Below are positions 58,184-64,000 of a DNA stretch of 64,000 nt, piece by piece. The first letter of the stretch is position 1, and each line of letters opens with the position of its first letter. The notes under the pieces are model-generated. The model searched no databases, had not been told where the DNA came from, and was given only the letters and a program-made list of their open reading frames with translations. The translations under genes were made by a program, and so were the position numbers. Origin of the DNA: Oxytricha trifallax (lineage: Eukaryota > Ciliophora > Spirotrichea > Sporadotrichida > Oxytrichidae); NCBI GenBank assembly GCA_000711775.1, contig ARYC01000774.1, positions 62,001 through 126,000 on the forward strand. The letters are read 5' to 3'.

Positions 58184-60560
58184 TCATTACTGATAGAAAT
58201 ATATTTTAATCAACTTTTAATACTCAACTAATTGCAAAATTACCAATCTACAGAGTAGTTTGTCGAAAGATTATTCATTATGAATCGGTTTTTATTATTC
58301 AATAAACTCATTGATTGAACATGAACTTGACTTTCTTTTCTCTAGGTTTTTGGGTATATTCATTGTAATTGAGACTTCTTAATTATCCAAACACTAGCCA
58401 ATTTGACTCACTTTTGATATATTTTTAGACTTGATCTTCTTTGGTATTAATCCTTTTCTTCTCATTTTAAGCTTATTCATTTTATGATCATATCTTTCTT
58501 GAGAGAATTTTCCCTTCTAGAAGTTCTCATTGATTCTTTGAATCTGCCTCTTCTCCATGATGTAGTCATAGGTACTAATGCCATTTTGAATAAAGTATAT
58601 GTGCCAGCCCACTAATGTAGCAAGGCCGATTGTTTTCAAAACAGTTACTGTTAGAGTAATGCACACTCCTACCAACCATCTTGTCTCAAAATCTCTGCTT
58701 ATGTAATTTGGGAATAAATTTAAGAAATCTAAATCATTTCTTCGAGTATAGAGGAAAATAAAGTAGGCTTGTATGGCAATTGAGAATAAACTGTGTGCAA
58801 GATAGATCAATATTAAGGAGAAGAAAAGTTTATAGTTAATTTCTCCAACACAATTATTTAGCCAACTGCAGTGATGATCGAAACCATGTACACATCTATT
58901 GCAAGAGCCACAATGTTTAGATAATGGACCCACTCTACTTTCGCACACTTTGCATTATGTGTCTCCATCTTTCAAAGGAATTACATTTTAAAATAAATCT
59001 TTAAAGTTTTTTAGAATTGGTTGCCCGCATTAAGCAAAACTTTTATCCATTTTTACCTTAGGATCTGTAGGATCAATTTAAGTAGCTCTCCACCCTAACA
59101 TCATAACTATAAATAACAAGCTGAGATGTAAAGATGCGAAAGTCTTCCATAACATTTGAGAACTACTGACCACATAAATATAGCTGGTAACCACACATGC
59201 TTGCATTAAAAATTCTATCCAACTGAAGATTTGATTCTTGTTAAATGGTAGATTAAATCCGTTTTTTCTTGGTTTTCGAGATTAGTTAATCATAAACAAA
59301 CCTAGCATTTCTTCACTTATTAAGGGAAGTTAAATCTAAATTTTAATTAATTAAAAAAAACATGATCATTCTAGTATATCAAGTTTTTTAAAATTATACT
59401 CTGAAAACATATATTAAAGTTGAACGTCTTTATTATCAGAGAAAGTTTGTTATAATGGCTAGAAAGTATCTACTTTAAGCTCAGTTTAACTTTTCTATTA
59501 ATTTCCTTAGTTATCATTGAAACTTCGATCTGGATCCATTTAACTATACCAACGATTATATTTTGAAAAATAAAAGTCAAATTTATTTGGGTGTTAAAAA
59601 GCAAGTAGGGGTTTATTTTATAAACTTACCTTTACTATTACTGAAATGATATAATAAATTTAATTATAATTTAAAATTTTCAATATAAAAGCAATTAATT
59701 ACAATTAACTGGATATGTTTAGTTATAAGAAAGCTTTTTATAAGCAAATTTAATAACATCACCAATTCAAAAAATATAATTAATAACTCATAATTAGAGA
59801 GTAATTTGAAAATAAAATGAAGATTTTCGAATTCTCTCAATATTGAATTAGTTTTAAACAAGCTAAAAATAATTAGAAATATATCTGTAAAATAGTAATT
59901 ATTAATTTCAATATCGATTTTATTTACCAATATTCTTCCTGCTATTGCATCATATCAAGTTTCTAAATTGCTCCTGAAACTACTTCATGAGAGTCTTTTT
60001 TGTTACCATATTTTATTTATTAATAAAAATTGATGAAGAATTTACATTTATTTTAAAATTTCATACTTATCATTAAAATAAGAAAATGTACATTTTTTAT
60101 TATTACCAAAGCCTTGTGCTTTGGTAATATTATCCTCCTTTTACTTAATTAATGGTGTTTATTGGCTTTATAGCCCCAGTGGATTTGAAATAATGACTGA
60201 GGCATGTTCGGTTACATTGTTCATGAGCATTCGGTCTGTGTCGTTCAAGTGATTGATAAAAGTATTTGAAGATAGATTGTTATTGTTCGCGTGACTGCTA
60301 CTCCCCAAAACTATCATCTTTTCTTAAGAGGAATGAGTGTTCTGTGTCTGGTTATAATTAATAAATAAATAGTAAATTTATTCAAAAATGTGTTCAATAA
60401 AAATCTATGAATGATCATAAAGTAAATGCTAAAAAATATTGATAATACCTTGTTTAGGTGAACCTATGTTGATTTTGATCTTTTAATTGCTTCCTGAGCG
60501 TGAAATATTCGGCAGTTATTGATTATCAGAAGCTGTATTCTAAGGTTGTATTTTGTTCAT
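58184..60560 (-). CDS. DHHC palmitoyltransferase, five MDSs
   Basis: It catalyses S-palmitoylation of membrane-associated proteins (family knowledge). The joined product is about 580 residues. A Q/N/S-rich soluble N-terminus of about 200 residues starts MNKIQPQNTASDNQQLP at 60560. Two transmembrane segments (FSWIEFLMQACVVTSYIY, HLSLLFIVMML) follow, then the zinc-binding Cys-rich domain CKVCESRV...KHCGSCNRCVHGFDHHCSWL, complete with the catalytic DHHC, two more membrane segments (LFFSLILIYLAHSLFSIAI, VGVCITLTVTVLKTIGLA), and the position of the TTxE motif occupied by STYD. A basic tail with MRRKGLIPKKIK ends at TGA 58184-58186. Pointers (as read on +): TTACCA (60003/60103), TACCAA (59547/59925) and AAGTT (59327/59417). 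The IES between the first two blocks is unresolved at its edges. Tail-to-tail with the Gln-rich gene. Confidence 0.9.
59332..59421. other. IES, 90 bp, pointer AAGTT
   Basis: AAGTT at 59327-59331 and 59417-59421. Removal joins DVQL to PLISEEMLGL in the DHHC gene. Confidence 0.8.
59553..59930. other. IES, 378 bp, pointer TACCAA
   Basis: TACCAA at 59547-59552 and 59925-59930. Removal joins QQEEYW to YSQMDPDRSF. A minus-strand frame inside the insert (59664-59930) is AT-derived and not a gene. Confidence 0.82.
60009..60108. other. IES, 100 bp, pointer TTACCA
   Basis: TTACCA at 60003-60008 and 60103-60108. Removal joins QGFG to NKKDSHEVV. Confidence 0.8.
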
Positions 60561-60908
60561 TTTTATAATTTGATCCTCTTAATATTGCAAAAATTGACAA
60601 AGTATATATTAAATATATCAAATAAATATATTGCATGTATTGAGTTTGGAATAATATAAACACAATTATGATAAATATGATTAGCATTAATGTATTTATA
60701 AGAAATTTCATAAATTTAAACCAATATTATCAAAAATACTTTGGAGTTATTCCTATTTCTATTATAATTCTTAAAATATATTTAATAACGCGTTTATATC
60801 AAAATCTTAATTTAGTTTATTTTGAAAATTCCAAATTATATTAAAATTCATGCAATTTATGTGATATCTATATCAAGATTACTTCACACATTATTAAATT
60901 TTTACCGC
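60561..60908. other. Divergent intergenic region, AT-rich
   Basis: Lies between the 5' ends of the DHHC gene and a plus-strand gene. No coding block accepted. Confidence 0.45.
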
Positions 60909-62595
60909 TAATCTTTCGAAGTAGATTCAAGCACTAGGCAACTTCTTCAAGCTTCAGTAAAACATTAAGAAAGACCATCATTAAAAAACATAAATAGCAT
61001 GCATTAAATAGATAATTAGCTTCAAACTACAAATGTTTAGCACCAAGACACTGGAAATTAATAAAATAACATCAACACTTAATCCACTTTGAAAATGGAG
61101 AATATCGATGCTTAAAAGAATAAACTTTAATAAAACGTAGTTCATTAATTGCCTAAAAAAGTGGAAAATTATTAATCCAATAAAGTTCAGAGTCAAAACA
61201 GTGGTGGAATACTGCCAGATATACATTAAATCACAGGTAATTAGCAATAGTAATATTTCACACCAGACAAAAACTCGAACAACGAGCTGGTTTCAATATT
61301 CTCAGACATGGATAAACTGAGGGAATACGAAGAGTATGAGCGAAAAGTCTAGGAAGAGTTGTCTGCTAAAAAACGTGGTAAAGATCTCACAAGTGTTTTG
61401 GGGCAAAGTGAATACTCAAGAACGGGTTCTTAAATGAACATGAATTTTGTAGGTTCAAGTTAAGCCATAAACAATGACATTAAACATTAGCATTAGAAGA
61501 AATCGCATACTAATTCCTAAACCATTCAAGAGTAAAGTTAAAGAAAGAAAAGTTAAAAGCATAATATTCAGGGCCAAAATTCTATAGGAAGCTCTCCAGG
61601 GAAGTAACTAGAAAACTAAGACACTAACTTTGGCAGATTTAATCAAATATCTAACAGTAAAACCTTAAACAACAACAATATTCATCGATTGATAAGCTCC
61701 TCAGAGGCCAAAAGTAGAATAAGTTTCTACAATGAGAATAACGCGAGCGTCAATGAAAGAAATAGCAATGAGTCTCTAAACGATAAAAATGAAGAGAAAA
61801 GTTCTCATAATTTAATCGCAAATGAAGTGATAATTGAGGCACATGAAAATCAGTCATCATATATCGACACTAAGCAGAATGATATAGAATAGGGTGTTTA
61901 TGAACTTTAGAGTAGGAATTAATAGTTCTAGTAACTCATTCAAGAATAAAGCATTCATAACACCAGTCGAAGCTAAATTGATGATCACTAAAGCGACACA
62001 TAGTTAGCTTAAAAATCAAGTTAACATAAGCAAATAAATAGTGACCAGTTATTCTATCCAAGTGATGTTAATGATATATGATTTAAGGAAAATTCAACAC
62101 AATCAAATTAATTTGCAGTAAAACTAATGACATTCTTACTTTATTAAATTTATTCTTTGATTTAATCATTATTACTATTTCAACTGATAAGAGCACTAGA
62201 ATATTTTTTAATGATAATTTTTAGCTTTTGCATGTTTGAGCAACCCTGATAAAAGATATTCTATCTTGATAAATTTCTTTATTCCTTTCTCTTTCTCGTA
62301 AACCTATAGCTACCCAGTGCAAGTCCAATCATACAGAATCCAATAAACTTATTTTGTGAGCTAGTACACAGCAGCTGATTTGCGCTCTGATTTAAATAGA
62401 AAGTATAAAGTAAGTTGAATAGTTTCGATTCTTTTAATAATGATTAATCAAAGTAATTTATTTTCCTTGAATAAATTGTGAGTCTAAAATATTACAATAT
62501 AGCTTGATGAAAAAGTTGAAGAAGATTTAATGAGGCGGTATGAAAGCAAATCCTAAATTTAATTTTAGTATACATTGAATTGGTTTTTACAATGA
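60909..62595 (+). CDS. Asn/Gln/Ser-rich hydrophilic protein, several MDSs
   Basis: The first visible block (60909-61004; SFEVDSSTRQLLQASVKH) joins by the 8-bp pointer CATTAAAT (about 60997/61225) to GNQQQQYFTPDKNSNNEL and on to SIFSDMDKLREYEEYERK. A long block to about 62070 is rich in S, N, Q and K (GQSEYSRTGSQMNMNF, SEAKSRISFYNENNAS, QLIQEQSIHNTSRSQ). A TGA at 62079-62081 may be the end, or a 7-bp overlap of ATGAT repeats may be removed. Two more coding-like blocks follow: 62285-62405 (YPVQVQSYRIQQTYF, AADLRSDLNRKYK) and about 62495-62595 (LDEKVEEDLMRRYESKS, TGA 62593-62595). At least 300 residues, no domain. The start codon was not seen. Confidence 0.55.
61005..61232. other. IES about 0.23 kb, pointer CATTAAAT
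   Basis: CATTAAAT occurs at the end of the first block and again in the sequence before CACAGGTAATTAGC. Removal gives NSMHQITGNQQQQY in frame. Confidence 0.72.
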
Positions 62596-62789
62596 ATAAT
62601 TGCAGTTTTGTTTTTAACATTAAACTTAATTAATCTAAAAGTTAACAAGGATAATTATATAAGTAGATTTTATTTGATAATACAAATGCATTATTTTCTA
62701 GGAACTCTTTCATATACAAATTATATTTTAGCATTATTATGAAGACGATATCCTGCCAATTACTATGACAAGATGAGTTTTAAGATTTT

Positions 62790-64000
62790 TCAAAATTCTT
62801 TTTCAGGGATGGGGTCTACAGGATAATCAATGACAACAGTTCCGTAGTCGAATGGAAAGAAAAGCTAGTAAAATATTTTACCGATTAGATTACCCAGATA
62901 TACGTAGACTGGTCCATTACGAGTGATATCATCACTGAACATGTTATATATCTCGTAGTAGCGATCGTAGATATTGCCAACGTGATAGCCCATATTCAAA
63001 AGTATTTGATCGAAAAACTCAAAAGTACTGCCATATTCGCCATAGGAATCGACCAGCTGATCAGCCATCCATAGGCAAGACTCAGTCACAGTGTTTATAG
63101 CTAAATAAATTAATGATATGTAAAGTAGATGGTAAAATAGTTAATGTTATTTTTAGCCTAATTAAATTATGCAGTTCTGAAGATGCCAGTCGTATCTTGC
63201 ACATATTAATTGTATTTCCCATCTCTAAACAATTGCGGGAAATAAGTTGTAAAATTGGTGAAGTACACATTTACAAGTCTCACACAATTAGTAGAATTTA
63301 GATCCTTCAAGCCAATCGTTGAGTTAATAAAACCATAGACCAAGTAGTATGTAATGTCTAAGCCATTCAATGCCTTAAGAATTGGTTTACTAAAACTTTT
63401 TAAATTCCTCTCTTGAAGATTAATGACGTCTTCGTTTATATTTTGCATCAAATTATGAGCTTGCATTAGTTTACTAAGTATCCCCTGAGTTTAGGATTTT
63501 ACTTTTGTGGTTTCATTAAAATCATTATCTTCATAATAATCCTGCAGCTTGTATTATTAATTATCAGAAAATGAACTTGCTTGGATAGGGTAGAAATCTA
63601 AGAGTAGATTCATGATTCTACCAAATTGATAGTAAACTTCTCTGTCATTTTTATCACGAATAGCCTGAGATATACGATCATAAATTTTCTGAAAACTTAT
63701 AACGTTTCCCAACATGTTTTGAATATTATTTGACTAGTTTTAAAGCCAATTAAAAACTAAAAATGCTTATACTTTTAATAAATAGACTCATTCCACAATA
63801 AACCCGGTAACCCAATCAGTTGTGCTTGGGAAAGCTCCCACTCTCTTCTAAATAGCTTCTCCACTTTGAACAAAACTTATTGCACAATAATAGTAGGTGT
63901 CTGCCATGGATCCACTAATATATCGAGTCCAGTTAAACGTGTAGTCCACCCATATGTAGTTCGAATCGTTCAAGAATTTCAAACTTGAGTTGAAATTGTA
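62790..64000 (-). CDS. Unknown protein, 5' end beyond the window (partial)
   Basis: Blocks on the minus strand: 64000-63785 (FLNDSNYIWVDYTFNW, SMADTYYYCAISFVQSG, STTDWVTGFIVE), 63755-63175 (NMLGNVISFQKIYDRIS, NDREVYYQFGRIMNLLLD, SKPILKALNGLDITYYL, GFINSTIGLKDLNSTN) and 63105-62790 (TVTESCLWMADQLVDSYG, FDQILLNMGYHVGNIYDR), ending VDPIPEKEF-TGA 62790-62792. About 370 residues are visible. There are no Gln runs, and the composition is that of a folded protein with many aromatics and N-glycosylation-type NST/NFT sites, which suggests a lumenal or extracellular domain. Not recognised. The N-terminus and any signal peptide lie right of the window. Confidence 0.65.

Noticed and set aside
1..64000. 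Paramecium/Tetrahymena somatic DNA, or mitochondrial DNA, using the same Gln code
   Set aside because: Somatic DNA would not need dozens of inserts removed. Pointers are not limited to TA, and ciliate mitochondria use TAA as stop.

Overview
The window reads as germline (micronuclear) DNA of a hypotrich/stichotrich ciliate (Oxytricha, Stylonychia or Tetmemena type). The evidence is all in the sequence. Overall base composition is very AT-rich. Genes read through only if TAA and TAG are Gln, and they end in TGA. Almost every gene is cut into coding segments (MDS) by short AT-rich inserts (IES), and each insert is bounded by a direct repeat (pointer) of 2-12 bp. Deleting the insert plus one repeat copy restores one continuous frame; I checked this by eye at more than 30 junctions. 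The repeats vary freely (ATGT, ATGG, TAATGA, TATCGATAA, ATAAATGAAATG and others), which excludes the TA-only Paramecium type. In every gene I could join, the segments lie in order, so I see no scrambling. The coordinates given for genes are spans that include the inserts.

Layout. 0-4.3 kb (+): a TPR protein and a secreted, Cys-rich single-pass membrane protein. 4.7-50.2 kb: almost every gene is on the minus strand. They comprise two small hydrophilic proteins (4.8-6.7 kb), a Gln-rich LEA-like protein (7.5-9.3 kb), three hydrophilic proteins (11.4-19.1 kb, one carrying seven copies of a GF..GDL/NGW..DRS module), a long series of Gln/Ser/Lys-rich LEA-like disordered proteins (20-37 kb and 42-49.5 kb), and small unknown genes. 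50.8-58.1 kb (+): an STK32-like AGC kinase and a very large Gln-rich coiled-coil protein. 58.2-60.6 kb (-): a DHHC palmitoyltransferase. 60.9-62.6 kb (+): an N/Q/S-rich protein. 62.8-64 kb (-): the 3' part of an unknown gene that runs off the window.

Mobile and palindromic DNA. There are three copies of a MITE-like family with TA duplications. One sits inside a reading frame and is removed as an IES. Further inverted-repeat elements include one with an 8-bp duplication, G10/C10 ends and 647 bp; one of 639 bp lying against a 1.28-kb palindrome that carries an intact 150-codon ORF; a 1.88-kb element with telomere-like C/T-rich arms inside a LEA-like gene, flanked by GTCAACT; and a small one near 9.4 kb. 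An unusually GC-rich block sits inside an IES at 41.4-42.0 kb.

How the genes relate. The minus-strand block looks like an expanded cluster of hydrophilic, Gly/Ser/Gln-rich proteins with amphipathic LEA-type (DK-AKD) repeats. By family knowledge this suggests desiccation or cyst biology, but that is inference. The rest are ordinary signalling and trafficking genes. No rRNA, tRNA, CRISPR or bacterial-type operon signals were seen.
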